Shown: positions 1-8,910 of the stretch, piece by piece
How the letters are laid out: every line of letters begins with the position of its first letter
Numbering within the stretch: position 1 is the stretch's first letter
DNA from: an uncultured Bacteroidia bacterium
GTDB lineage: Bacteria; Bacteroidota; Bacteroidia; Bacteroidales; Prolixibacteraceae
Length of the DNA stretch: 42,387 nucleotides
Reading direction: 5' to 3'
Assembly: GCA_903904515.1 (NCBI GenBank)
Contig: CAIVCR010000097.1
Coordinates: 1 to 42,387, forward strand
The notes under the pieces: model-generated
What the model was told of the DNA's origin: nothing
Database searches by the model: none
What the model saw: only the letters and a program-made list of their open reading frames with translations
Position numbers and translations under genes: made by a program

Positions 1-44
1 AGCCACAATGGGGACTATTCATCTTTAACCCCTTCAGGGTATCG

Positions 45-68
45 AAAAAAATTCGTCATGTCCGAATT
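45..68 (-). terminator. Possible rho-independent terminator after the ftsZ genes
   Basis: On the minus strand AATTCG, a 7-nt loop and CGAATT are followed by five T. It lies about 140 nt past the stop of the last ftsZ. The stem is short and AT-rich, so this is a weak call; no better terminator is visible nearer the gene. Confidence 0.35.
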
Positions 69-138
69 ATCAAATCGCCGGATTTTTTAATTCTTCATTT
101 TCAAATTGGCACATTAGCAAATTAGCACATTAATTCAT

Positions 139-196
139 TCTCCGTCTCATCTTCACTCCCTCTCTTAGTCTCTCCGTCTCATCTTCACTCCCTCTC
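139..196. repeat. Two 26-bp direct repeats downstream of ftsZ
   Basis: Positions 139-164 and 171-196 are identical for 26 bp (start TCTCCGTCTC) with a 32-bp period. A third partial TCTCC follows at about 201. Just to the left (about 105-132) is another simple phrase built from ATTAGCA/CACATTA units. Both look like ordinary Bacteroidota intergenic low-complexity repeats and contain no gene. Confidence 0.6.
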
Positions 197-210
197 AAAG
201 TCTCCCTAAC

Positions 211-1620
211 TCAGTCCGCCTTATCGTGCAGAAATGAGTTGTTTCTCCGCAGACGGGGCCCTTCATCAGCCTTATCAGAGAGTGAGTATCTTGAGATTTC
301 GCGACCACTGGCCAACGGATTATTGGGATTTTTCCCTTTTTTTCGTTCATAGGCAGGAATTCTCGACAGCTCTTCGATGTAATCTTCTGTCTCGCTAAAA
401 AAGTCGACCTGCATAACTCTTCTCCCCTCCTCTGATGTTCCATCGCCAAACGGATCGATTCTGATTGGTGGATACAACTGTTTGATAATCTCATCCTTTT
501 TATCAACAGAAGGTTCCGTAAAAACCGGATATTTTGGTGAATGGGCCTGTTCGTTTCCAAAGAATCCGGAAGGAAAAGCATTATAATCGTCAAGTAGCGG
601 AACTTTTTCACGTTGTGGCTGAACTCCCCCGTTCATTTCAGGTATGGAACTGGTTTTGAAACCGGTGGCAATAACAGTGACACTGATCTCTTCTCCCATC
701 TCCGGATCAACAGCGACACCATAGATCAGATCGGCCGTATTACCTGCCATCTCCTGGACATATTCATTTACCAGGTTCATCTCGTCCATGGTGACCTCAT
801 TGGTTTCACCAGAGGTGATATTCACCAGAATATTTTTGGCCCCGCGTATATCGTTATTATTTAGAAGTGGTGAATTAACCGCCCCTTCGACCGCCTTTCT
901 TGCCCGGTTTTCACCCGACGCGGTAAACGAACCCATGATCGCAACACCAGAACTCTGCATGACAGTTCTGACATCCTCAAAATCAACATTGATAAAGCCC
1001 GGGCAGGTGATGATCTCAGCGATCCCTTTTGCTGCAATAGCCAGAACATCATCAGCTTTGGAGAATGCCTTGGAGATTGGAAAGTCACCGTATATCTCCC
1101 TGATTCTTTCGTTGTTGATAATCAGCAATGAGTCGACATGGTTTTCTATTTCCCTGATCCCTTCAATCGCCTGTTGAATGCGCAATCTCCCCTCATTGCG
1201 GAAAGGGATTGAGACAATCCCGATAGTCAGTATTTTACGGTCGCGGGCGGCCTGTGCTATCACGGGGGCGGCACCTGTTCCTGTTCCTCCCCCCATTCCG
1301 GCAGTGATAAACACCATTTTGGTATTTCCCCCCAACAGTTTTTCAATATCCTTTATATTTTCAAGCGCAGATTCGCGGCCAACATCGGGTTTGTTTCCGG
1401 CGCCACGTCCCTCGGTCAGAGCTGATCCCAGCTGAACTTTATAGGGGACAGGACTATTCATCAGGGCCTGGGCATCGGTATTGCAGACTGCAAAATCGAC
1501 ATCCTTAATACCCTGGCGATACATGTGGTTGACAGCATTACCTCCGCCACCACCAACCCCTATCACCTTTATAATTTTTTCACCGCTAACGGGTAAATCA
1601 AAATCTATTAAATCAGACAT
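211..1620 (-). CDS. ftsZ: Cell division protein FtsZ, distal copy with canonical tail
   Basis: Tubulin-like GTPase that polymerises into the division ring at mid-cell; 469 residues. The N-terminal nucleotide-binding loop GVGGGGGNAVNHM, the tubulin signature GGGTGTGAAPVIA and the synergy-loop sequence NVDFEDV with its catalytic Asp residues are all present. The C-terminus has the features expected of a Bacteroidota FtsZ: an IPAYERK peptide, the region that normally binds FtsA, and a final NNSFLHDKAD. It is the last gene of the dcw cluster and lies 31 nt after another ftsZ, so two tandem paralogues are co-directional and probably co-transcribed. Because this copy has the standard tail, I infer that it is the main division FtsZ. 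The family call is certain; the division of labour is not. Confidence 0.97.
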   Translation of the reverse strand: MSDLIDFDLPVSGEKIIKVIGVGGGGGNAVNHMYRQGIKDVDFAVCNTDAQALMNSPVPYKVQLGSALTEGRGAGNKPDVGRESALENIKDIEKLLGGNTKMVFITAGMGGGTGTGAAPVIAQAARDRKILTIGIVSIPFRNEGRLRIQQAIEGIREIENHVDSLLIINNERIREIYGDFPISKAFSKADDVLAIAAKGIAEIITCPGFINVDFEDVRTVMQSSGVAIMGSFTASGENRARKAVEGAVNSPLLNNNDIRGAKNILVNITSGETNEVTMDEMNLVNEYVQEMAGNTADLIYGVAVDPEMGEEISVTVIATGFKTSSIPEMNGGVQPQREKVPLLDDYNAFPSGFFGNEQAHSPKYPVFTEPSVDKKDEIIKQLYPPIRIDPFGDGTSEEGRRVMQVDFFSETEDYIEELSRIPAYERKKGKNPNNPLASGREISRYSLSDKADEGPRLRRNNSFLHDKAD

Positions 1621-1651
1621 ACTACTTATCTTTTTAGGTTAATGGGGCAAT

Positions 1652-2968
1652 TTATTTATCAATTTCCGCATCATCTTCGCTAAAGAAACCACCAAATTGT
1701 CTGTGAAACCAGCTACCAAGTGGCTCGCCAGCATCTTCAGTTTTTGGCACAGGTTTTTTCACTATTTTATTACTTCGTTCCTGCCGGCTGACCTCCCGTT
1801 TCTGATCGTCTTTCCGAACCGTAAAACTTTCATCCGGATTCAGATTGAATTCAGGATAAACCTCTTCAGGTTCAATAACCGGCTTTCGTTCAACCTGAGC
1901 CTGCTGATTAACAGGCTGATTTAATGGCTCACCCGTCGGTATGACAACAGTCTCCCTCAACGGTTCAGGACGCAGAATCCGATTGGGATTAATCTCAAAT
2001 CCTGTGGCAATAACCGTTACGCTGATTCTGTTCCCCAGCTTGGCATCATATCCATTTCCCCAGATGATATTGGCATTATCACCGGCCACATTTTGCAGGT
2101 AGTCAATAATATCACCAATCTCGCCCATGCGCACCTCATCTTCACCTGAGGTTATATTAAGGAGAATATTTTCTGTTCCGTTGATGTTATTGCTATCAAG
2201 CAGGGGAGACTTAAGCGCCTCCTCGGCCGCACGTATGGCTCGGTTTTCCCCTTCGGCAAATCCGGTTCCCATAATAAAGACACCACTGTCGCGCAAAACG
2301 GTATTTACATCCGCAAAGTCAATATTGATATTTCCATGAAGGGTAATAATTTCTGCGCAACCTTTAACTGCAGCGGTAACAATATTGTCCGCCTGGGCGA
2401 ATGCCTCGCGTGCAGGGAGGTCGCCGTAAACTTTATGCAGATTTTCGTTACTGATAACCAGTAAGCTATCCACATAACGTTGTAGTTTTTTGATCCCTTC
2501 AATAGCCTGATCATAGCGCAGCCGCCCCTCTTTAATCGAAGGAAGTGTAACCACAGCAATGGTAAGGATATCCATCTCACGGGCAAGCTGGGCGATAACG
2601 GGCGCAGCACCAGTTCCTGTTCCTCCTCCCATTCCGGCGGTGATAAAGACCATTTTGGTACCCGTTTCTAGGACAGCCCTGATCTCTGCCAGGTTCTCTA
2701 TCGCTGCCTGCTCGCCCCGTTTTGGTTTATTGCCGGCACCCCGTCCCTCGGTGAGCGATACGCCAAGCTGAACTTTGACGGGCACAGGACTATTTACAAG
2801 TGCCTGCGAATCAGTATTGCAAACCAGAAAATCAACACCGGCAATCCCTTTACGGAACATATGATTTACCGCGTTTCCGCCACCACCGCCAACTCCAACC
2901 ACTTTAATTATTGATTGGTAATCGTGCTGAAACCCGAAGGTCAATAAATCTTCTGAAGTATTTTCCAT
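1652..2968 (-). CDS. ftsZ: FtsZ paralogue, proximal copy with divergent tail
   Basis: Second FtsZ, 438 residues, between ftsA and the other ftsZ. GVGGGGGNAVNHM, GGGTGTGAAPVIA and the synergy loop NIDFADV are intact, so GTP binding and hydrolysis should be possible. The tail differs from the downstream copy. There is no IPAYxRK-type peptide; the protein ends with an aromatic-rich segment (SWFHRQFGGFFSEDD) and acids. This suggests different membrane-anchor or partner binding. Loss of FtsA binding is inference. The gene starts 18 nt after the ftsA stop, within the same operon. It could be a modulator that co-polymerises with the canonical copy, or a redundant duplicate. Confidence 0.95.
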   Translation of the reverse strand: MENTSEDLLTFGFQHDYQSIIKVVGVGGGGGNAVNHMFRKGIAGVDFLVCNTDSQALVNSPVPVKVQLGVSLTEGRGAGNKPKRGEQAAIENLAEIRAVLETGTKMVFITAGMGGGTGTGAAPVIAQLAREMDILTIAVVTLPSIKEGRLRYDQAIEGIKKLQRYVDSLLVISNENLHKVYGDLPAREAFAQADNIVTAAVKGCAEIITLHGNINIDFADVNTVLRDSGVFIMGTGFAEGENRAIRAAEEALKSPLLDSNNINGTENILLNITSGEDEVRMGEIGDIIDYLQNVAGDNANIIWGNGYDAKLGNRISVTVIATGFEINPNRILRPEPLRETVVIPTGEPLNQPVNQQAQVERKPVIEPEEVYPEFNLNPDESFTVRKDDQKREVSRQERSNKIVKKPVPKTEDAGEPLGSWFHRQFGGFFSEDDAEIDK

Positions 2969-2986
2969 GTGATTAACTAATTGATT

Positions 2987-4306
2987 TTAATTTATTTCGC
3001 TATCTTCATCTGTTACTAATCCGCTTAGACCCTCTTTTGCCTTGCCAATTAAATCAGAGACAAATTGAAATCCATGATTTTTCCCTTTTTGTTTGGTTGT
3101 CTCCTCCTCGGGGGTATCTGATACGATCATTCCCGGGGGATATTTTTGATTTCGGGCCTGGTATAATCCATTGATCAGCAATCCGATCAGATTCGCCGAC
3201 TGAATATTCATAAACTGTTCATTAAAGAGCTGTTCCTTAACCGGAATGACGGGTTTGCCGAAACGAACATCAAAGCCTGTCATATAACTGACCAGTTTAT
3301 CAATACCCCGCATGTTTGCTCCCCCACCGCACAAGACGATTCCCGCTCCAAGTTTATTCAGCAATCTGGTCGATTCAAGCTGATAGTTTACCCCTTCAAT
3401 AATCTCTTCGAGCCGAGCCTGGATGATTCCGGAAAGGTTTCTAAAACTGATCTCCTTGGCATGCCACCCCTCCACTTCTGGGATCTGGGCGAACTTATTC
3501 TCCGGAACCAGTTCAGAGAAGGCATAACCACACTGTATTTTTACAATTTCGGCATGACGGGGTAAAATATTGCACCCCTCACGTATATCATTGGAAATAA
3601 CATTCCCACCAAAAGGGAGTTCAACGGCAAGACGGAGTTTATTTTCGTAAAAGAGTGAGACCCCGGTTGTTCCTGCACCAAAATCGATCAGAATAACACC
3701 AGCCTCTTTTTCATCTTTTGAAAGAAATCCAGCTCCCTGAACATAAGGATTAATGAATGATCCGGCCAGTTCAAATCCCCCTTTTTCGATGCTTCTGCGG
3801 AGGTTCTGTTCGTACGATTCAGGTGCGGTGATTACCCGGAAAGCACCATCGATACGCCTTCCGGCCATCCCGACAGGATTATTGACGCCCCGCTCTCCAT
3901 CGACAATAAACTCTTCGGGGGTAAGGTGATAAATTTTTTCGCCGGGAGCTCCTACATAACGCTGAGCTTCCCCAATCAGGGAATTGATGTTGGTTTGGGT
4001 AACCTCGCCATTTTCGGTCATCCGATAACCTGCAACCTGCCGGTTGGCTATTTTCTGCCCGGATATTCCTGCAAATACCTTTTTTACCTTCAGATTTAAA
4101 CTCCGCTCCATGGTATTGATAACTGTCCGGATAGACAATCCCGCTTCATCGATATTTACAACAACACCGTTACGAACACCCTGTGTATGGGTTTCGGAGA
4201 AAGCGACGATTTCCAGTTTCCCGTCTGAGGTAAAACGCCCGATGGCACCCCTTGTTTTCAGGGTTCCAATATCAATTGCGGCAACCAACTCTCTTGTCAG
4301 GTTCAT
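2987..4306 (-). CDS. ftsA: Cell division protein FtsA
   Basis: Actin-like ATPase that tethers FtsZ filaments to the inner membrane; 439 residues, normal for the family. The actin-fold phosphate-1 motif is near the N-terminus (AAIDIGTLKTRGAIG), the phosphate-2 motif is ILIDFGAGTTGVSLF, and the adenosine motif is GIVLCGGGANMRGID. The C-terminal segment FQFVSDLIGKAKEGLSGLV is a plausible amphipathic membrane-targeting helix. It sits 6 nt after ftsQ and 18 nt before the first ftsZ, as in a normal dcw order. Confidence 0.96.
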   Translation of the reverse strand: MNLTRELVAAIDIGTLKTRGAIGRFTSDGKLEIVAFSETHTQGVRNGVVVNIDEAGLSIRTVINTMERSLNLKVKKVFAGISGQKIANRQVAGYRMTENGEVTQTNINSLIGEAQRYVGAPGEKIYHLTPEEFIVDGERGVNNPVGMAGRRIDGAFRVITAPESYEQNLRRSIEKGGFELAGSFINPYVQGAGFLSKDEKEAGVILIDFGAGTTGVSLFYENKLRLAVELPFGGNVISNDIREGCNILPRHAEIVKIQCGYAFSELVPENKFAQIPEVEGWHAKEISFRNLSGIIQARLEEIIEGVNYQLESTRLLNKLGAGIVLCGGGANMRGIDKLVSYMTGFDVRFGKPVIPVKEQLFNEQFMNIQSANLIGLLINGLYQARNQKYPPGMIVSDTPEEETTKQKGKNHGFQFVSDLIGKAKEGLSGLVTDEDSEIN

Positions 4307-4312
4307 AGTTAT

Positions 4313-5065
4313 TTATTTTTTTGTGCAAACGATCTGATTATGAAATTCTAAATTGATGGATTTATAGATGCTCCATCCACCATCTTTGAAACCATCGGTA
4401 TACAACGCCTTAAGATTACGAAATTTAATCTGAAAATCCTCAGCATCGCCGAATAGAATAATTTGTTCTCCAACTCTGGGAACCATCGAAAGTTCCCCAA
4501 CTGCATTGACGTAAATCTGGTCAATCTGGGCACTCAGAAACTTATCATTGTTCATATAAACGATCAAAGGCAACAGCTTCTTGCGCGCAAACTCAGGTGA
4601 AACAATACCACCAACAATAATTACCCTTGGGGTAAACCTGGGCGACCACTCAATAACCTTCCCAAGTTTATCCATATAGAATGCATGCCCGGATCCTACA
4701 ACCCTGAACAGAGGTTCCCGCTGTTTTATTTTCACCACCAGTGCCCCGCAACTTTTCAGACCATCTTCATAGACATTTGTAAAGACCGCTACATCCTCCA
4801 CAGCATGTAACTTTCGCAATCCATCTTCAATCTTTCGCAGATTTACCAAAGTGAGGGTCTGCCCAAATATCTCCTGGTGATTCCTGCGAACCCAGAGGCG
4901 GATATCGTTATTCTGAATAAACTTTTGATCGACAGAATCTGAAATATCTACTTTTACATCTGTGCATTTTAATTGCCGAGTCTGTTTTATAGAGAATCCC
5001 AAGGATATAAATATCAACAATATCGTGAGACTCCAGAGGGCAATATGTAAGACTCTTTTAAACAT
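4313..5065 (-). CDS. ftsQ: Cell division protein FtsQ/DivIB
   Basis: Bitopic inner-membrane divisome protein linking early and late division proteins. A short cytoplasmic start, one membrane helix (about residues 5-25, rich in I/L/F), then a periplasmic POTRA/FtsQ-type domain; about 250 residues. I chose the ATG at 5065, giving MFKRVLHIALW, because the helix then begins as in related proteins. It overlaps the murC stop by 8 nt, suggesting translational coupling. An ATG 24 nt upstream is also open. FtsQ sequences diverge strongly, so position between murC and ftsA supports the call as much as sequence does. Confidence 0.88.
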   Translation of the reverse strand: MFKRVLHIALWSLTILLIFISLGFSIKQTRQLKCTDVKVDISDSVDQKFIQNNDIRLWVRRNHQEIFGQTLTLVNLRKIEDGLRKLHAVEDVAVFTNVYEDGLKSCGALVVKIKQREPLFRVVGSGHAFYMDKLGKVIEWSPRFTPRVIIVGGIVSPEFARKKLLPLIVYMNNDKFLSAQIDQIYVNAVGELSMVPRVGEQIILFGDAEDFQIKFRNLKALYTDGFKDGGWSIYKSINLEFHNQIVCTKK

Positions 5066-6446
5066 CCCCGGTTTCAGTAAGATATGCAACTATCGGATCA
5101 ACGAGCCGATCGATATCACCCGCTCCCAGGGTAAGAAGAATCCCGGGCTGATATTTTCTGAGTATGTCGGGGAACTCCCCTTTCTGACATCGTATCTTAC
5201 TCGTTAACTTCATCTTATCCAAAATTATTCCTGAATCAACCCCTTCTATTGGTAATTCCCTCGCCGGATAGATCTCCATGACCAGCGCGTCGTCAAGCAG
5301 ATCAAGAGCTGCAGCAAAATCGTCAGCAAAATCTTTTGTCCTTGAAAACAGGTGTGGCTGAAAGATCCCGGTCAATCGTTTACCGGGATAAAGATCACGC
5401 ACAGATTTGATTGTAGCCTCCAACTCCCGCGGATGATGTGCATAATCATCGATATAGATGGTTTTCTTGCCGGAATACCGCACATCAAAACGACGCACAA
5501 CACCGGTGTAAGCAGACAATGACGCACGGATTTCATCGGGTAAAACACCACTCAAAAGCGCCATCCCGCATGCCGCCACACTATTTTCGACATTCATTAA
5601 TCCCGGATAGGTAAGACACAAATCGGTAATCTCACCAAACGGTGTTTTTAAATTAAAATGATAAGCTCCGTCAATAATCATGATTTGAACAGCCTGAAAA
5701 TCTGCCTCTTCATCAACTGAATAGGTAAAATACCGAATATTTTTATTCCACTGACAATCAACATTTAAACCCTTTCGTAACAATAAGGTACCTCCATCCT
5801 GAATTTGGGAAACGAATTCAGCAAATGCCTTAATCATGGTTTCATGGTCTCCATAAATATCGAGGTGATCGGCATCCATCCAGGTAATTACCGCAAGTTC
5901 GGGATGCAACCGGAGAAATGAACGGTCAAATTCATCGGCTTCCACGACAATATATGGACTATTATTATCCGGTAAAAGGAGATTTGTCCCGTAATTTTTG
6001 GAGATCCCACCCATGAAGGCAGAACAGTCGACATGTGATTGTTTGAGCAGGTGGGCGGTCATCGTTGTTACGGAAGTCTTCCCGTGGGTTCCGGCGATGG
6101 CAATACACCGTTTCCCGGAAGTAAGTAAACCAAGAACTGCCGACCGTTTATACATGGAGAATCCATTTTCGCGAAAATAGCGGAATTCCGCAAAGTTATC
6201 CGGAACGGCAGGGGTATAAATAACGACTGTGGAATCTTTTTCAGTCAGGGTCGGAACTTTCTGTAAATCATCCGAGTAATGAACAGGAATATCCTCTTTT
6301 TCAAGATCGAGTGTAAGCGATGAAGATGTTTTGTCATACCCATCCACCACTTTCCCGATGAACCGGAAGTAGCGGGCCAGGGCGCTCATCCCTATACCGC
6401 CAATCCCAAGCAGATAAACCCGTTTTATTTTTTCAATTTCAATCAT
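5058..6446 (-). CDS. murC: UDP-N-acetylmuramate--L-alanine ligase MurC
   Basis: Cytoplasmic Mur ligase that adds L-alanine to UDP-MurNAc using ATP; 462 residues, full length. A Rossmann-type N-domain (VYLLGIGGIGMSALA), the ATP-binding loop AIAGTHGKTSVTTM with the GTHGKT form typical of MurC, the EADEFDRSFL motif, and YIDDYAHHPRE in the C-terminal domain are all visible. Its start overlaps the murG stop by one base, and its end overlaps ftsQ by 8 nt. Confidence 0.97.
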   Translation of the reverse strand: MIEIEKIKRVYLLGIGGIGMSALARYFRFIGKVVDGYDKTSSSLTLDLEKEDIPVHYSDDLQKVPTLTEKDSTVVIYTPAVPDNFAEFRYFRENGFSMYKRSAVLGLLTSGKRCIAIAGTHGKTSVTTMTAHLLKQSHVDCSAFMGGISKNYGTNLLLPDNNSPYIVVEADEFDRSFLRLHPELAVITWMDADHLDIYGDHETMIKAFAEFVSQIQDGGTLLLRKGLNVDCQWNKNIRYFTYSVDEEADFQAVQIMIIDGAYHFNLKTPFGEITDLCLTYPGLMNVENSVAACGMALLSGVLPDEIRASLSAYTGVVRRFDVRYSGKKTIYIDDYAHHPRELEATIKSVRDLYPGKRLTGIFQPHLFSRTKDFADDFAAALDLLDDALVMEIYPARELPIEGVDSGIILDKMKLTSKIRCQKGEFPDILRKYQPGILLTLGAGDIDRLVDPIVAYLTETGDV

Positions 6447-7552
6447 TATCCTTTATTTAATAATGTTGCGATTACCTCTACAATATCAGAAGTCGCATTT
6501 GGAGTTGCCAGTTTTCTTATATTCGCTGATAGGTTGAGACATTTTTCTCTGTTTTTGAGCAATGCCAACGCAGCAGGAATCAGATCCTCGACAGCTGCTG
6601 AATCTTTTACCAGAATGGCGGCCTGTTTCTCAACAAGCGATAATGCATTAAACGTTTGATGATCTTCCGAGACATTTGGAGAAGGAACCAGTATTGCAGC
6701 TGCTCCGACTGCACAAAGTTCCGAAATTGTCCCTGCTCCTGCCCGTGAAATCACCACATCAGCGAGTGAGTAAGCCAGATCCATCCGCGGGATAAATTCC
6801 AGTAGCCTGATATTGGAAACCGGATTGGCGTTCAGCTGTTTCTGAATATCCTGAAAATAGTATTTCCCAGTCTGCCAGATAACCAAAACGTCGGACCTTC
6901 TGATAAGTTCAAGTTCTGCGAGTACACTTTGATTGAGAACCCGGGCTCCAAGACTACCTCCTACAATCAGGATAACCTGTTGATCTGCAACTAAATTAAA
7001 GTATTCTTTAGCCTCGGGTGATTTTAGCGCTATGGCTTCTAATCCTTTCCGGATAGGGTTGCCTGTAAAAACAATTTTATCTGCGGGGAAGAACCGCTCC
7101 ATTTTTTCGTAAGCTACACAGATCTTATTTGCCTTCTTTCCAAGGATTTTATTGGTGACACCAGCGAAGGAGTTTTGTTCCTGCAGTACTGTCGGAATTC
7201 CGAGATTTTCTGCTACACGAAGAACCGGGCCGCTCGCATAACCGCCCACGCCGATAACTACATCGGGGTGGAAATCTTTCACCACTTTTTTGGCCTTGAG
7301 CAACGAATGGATCAGCCTGGGGATAAAGGCAAGATTCCGCCACAGTTCACCACGGTGAAAGCCGGCAACCGGCAAACCCACAATTTGGTACCCGGCGGCA
7401 GGAACCCGTTCCATCTCCATTTTACCCTCTGCCCCCACAAAGAGTATTTCGCAATCCGGGAAGCGGTTGCGCAATCCGTCAGCAATTGACAAAGCCGGGA
7501 AGATATGACCTCCGGTTCCGCCCCCACTCACTATAAATTTAGCTCTTCCCAT
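6446..7552 (-). CDS. murG: UDP-GlcNAc transferase MurG
   Basis: GT28 glycosyltransferase that adds GlcNAc to lipid I to make lipid II on the cytoplasmic face of the inner membrane; 368 residues. The N-terminal GGGTGGHIFPALS loop, the NSFAG segment after LQEQ, GGSLGARVLN and SRAGAGTISELCA in the UDP-binding C-domain, and the SEDHQTFNA segment are present. It lies 2 nt after ftsW and overlaps murC by one base. Confidence 0.97.
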   Translation of the reverse strand: MGRAKFIVSGGGTGGHIFPALSIADGLRNRFPDCEILFVGAEGKMEMERVPAAGYQIVGLPVAGFHRGELWRNLAFIPRLIHSLLKAKKVVKDFHPDVVIGVGGYASGPVLRVAENLGIPTVLQEQNSFAGVTNKILGKKANKICVAYEKMERFFPADKIVFTGNPIRKGLEAIALKSPEAKEYFNLVADQQVILIVGGSLGARVLNQSVLAELELIRRSDVLVIWQTGKYYFQDIQKQLNANPVSNIRLLEFIPRMDLAYSLADVVISRAGAGTISELCAVGAAAILVPSPNVSEDHQTFNALSLVEKQAAILVKDSAAVEDLIPAALALLKNREKCLNLSANIRKLATPNATSDIVEVIATLLNKG

Positions 7553-7554
7553 TT

Positions 7555-8769
7555 TTAATTTTTAGTCAGTAAAAGATCCTCATCGGGCAACACCCCATCA
7601 GGATTAAAATTATTTTCGACTTCTGCCTGTATCTCCTCATCGGTTTCAGAACTAACGCTTAATAACAGGCCAAAAGTAAATGCTGTAAATATCTGTGAGG
7701 TCCCGCCCCAGCTGATCCATGGAAGCGGCTGTCCGGTTACGGGTATTGCCCCTGATGAAACAGCCATATTGATTACCGCCTGAAGGATAATCACAGTGAC
7801 AGCGCCGGTGGCCAGAAAAGTTGGGAAAGTGCGCGTACATTTCCGGATGATAATCCCTCCTCGCGTGAGGAAGATAAGATAAAGGAGTGGGATGACAATC
7901 CCTCCAACCAAGCCGTACTCCTCAACAATAATTGAATAAATAAAGTCGTTATAAGCAGCAGGCATAAAATTGCTGATCTTGCTTTTCCCCGCACCCACAC
8001 CCGTTATTCCTCCCCTGTGAATAGCGATCATCGCAAAATCATCCTGGGTTAGTCCCTTTTCAGACAATTTCTCTCCCCCATGGATATGGCGGTCAATACG
8101 GTTTCGAACCGTCTGAAGCCGTCCTATATTGGGAAGGAGCGGTGCAACAAAATAGATTAAAACGACTAATGCCAGGCCTGCGGCCAAGACCATTGCCAGA
8201 AATTTCCACTGAACCCTCCCCACAAACATCATAATCAGGGTTGTCCCAAAAAGCAGGACGGCTGAAGAGAAATTGGCCAGTGATATTAATGCACAAATAA
8301 CCGCTATCCCGATAATAATTTTAAAGGCTGAGATACTTAATAACCGGGGATCTTTTTGGCTATTTGCCAAAAGACGTGCCACCCAAAGAATAATCGCAAC
8401 TTTTGCAAATTCAGCAGGCTGAAAACTTGCGATTCCGAAATTGAGTGTCCGCCCGGTTCCCTCACCCCCCCGGCCAAACAGTAACCCTGCAATAACGATA
8501 AGAATAGCCATAAAGTAAGCGCCATTGGCAATTCTGTTGTACAACCTTACAGGAATATAATTCAGCATGATAAGGATCGCACCATACCCCGCACACTGAA
8601 ACATCAGCTGACGCAAGAAATAGTGAGAGGTATTTCCACCCTGCTGACGATAAGCAAGGGCACCGGTGGAACTATATACAACCAGCAGCGAAAGACATGT
8701 GAGCGCAACGAGTACGGCCCAGATAATCCTGTCACCCTTAATGTATTTTTTTAACTCTCCGGTATCCAT
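7555..8769 (-). CDS. ftsW: Septal peptidoglycan polymerase FtsW
   Basis: SEDS-family polytopic membrane glycosyltransferase that polymerises lipid II at the septum with its partner PBP (FtsI). 404 residues with roughly ten hydrophobic segments. Family motifs include QPAEFAK in the first third, the Asp-containing loop EKGLTQDDFAMIAIHRGG, VEEYGLVGG, and LPWISWGG near the C-terminus. The gene lies between murD and murG. The 141 nt between murD's end and this start is the only real gap in the dcw cluster. Confidence 0.95.
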   Translation of the reverse strand: MDTGELKKYIKGDRIIWAVLVALTCLSLLVVYSSTGALAYRQQGGNTSHYFLRQLMFQCAGYGAILIMLNYIPVRLYNRIANGAYFMAILIVIAGLLFGRGGEGTGRTLNFGIASFQPAEFAKVAIILWVARLLANSQKDPRLLSISAFKIIIGIAVICALISLANFSSAVLLFGTTLIMMFVGRVQWKFLAMVLAAGLALVVLIYFVAPLLPNIGRLQTVRNRIDRHIHGGEKLSEKGLTQDDFAMIAIHRGGITGVGAGKSKISNFMPAAYNDFIYSIIVEEYGLVGGIVIPLLYLIFLTRGGIIIRKCTRTFPTFLATGAVTVIILQAVINMAVSSGAIPVTGQPLPWISWGGTSQIFTAFTFGLLLSVSSETDEEIQAEVENNFNPDGVLPDEDLLLTKN

Positions 8770-8819
8770 TTCAAGCTATTTATATCGTTAAATCTCTTAA
8801 TATTGACAAATCTTAAAAA

Positions 8820-8854
8820 TGCAAAGTGTAAAATGTAAAATGCAAAATGCAAAA
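8820..8854. repeat. Five tandem heptamers in the murD-ftsW gap
   Basis: TGCAAAG, TGTAAAA, TGTAAAA, TGCAAAA and TGCAAAA follow each other without spacing. The rest of the gap (to about 8905) continues in a similar A/T-rich style with TTTGAA-type words. It has no gene and resembles short Bacteroidota intergenic repeats. It could weaken or separate transcription between murD and ftsW, but no promoter box is visible in it. Confidence 0.6.
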
Positions 8855-8910
8855 TTAAAGGTGAAAAGAACAAATTTGAATTTTGAAATTTTCACTTTGA
8901 ACGTTGAATT

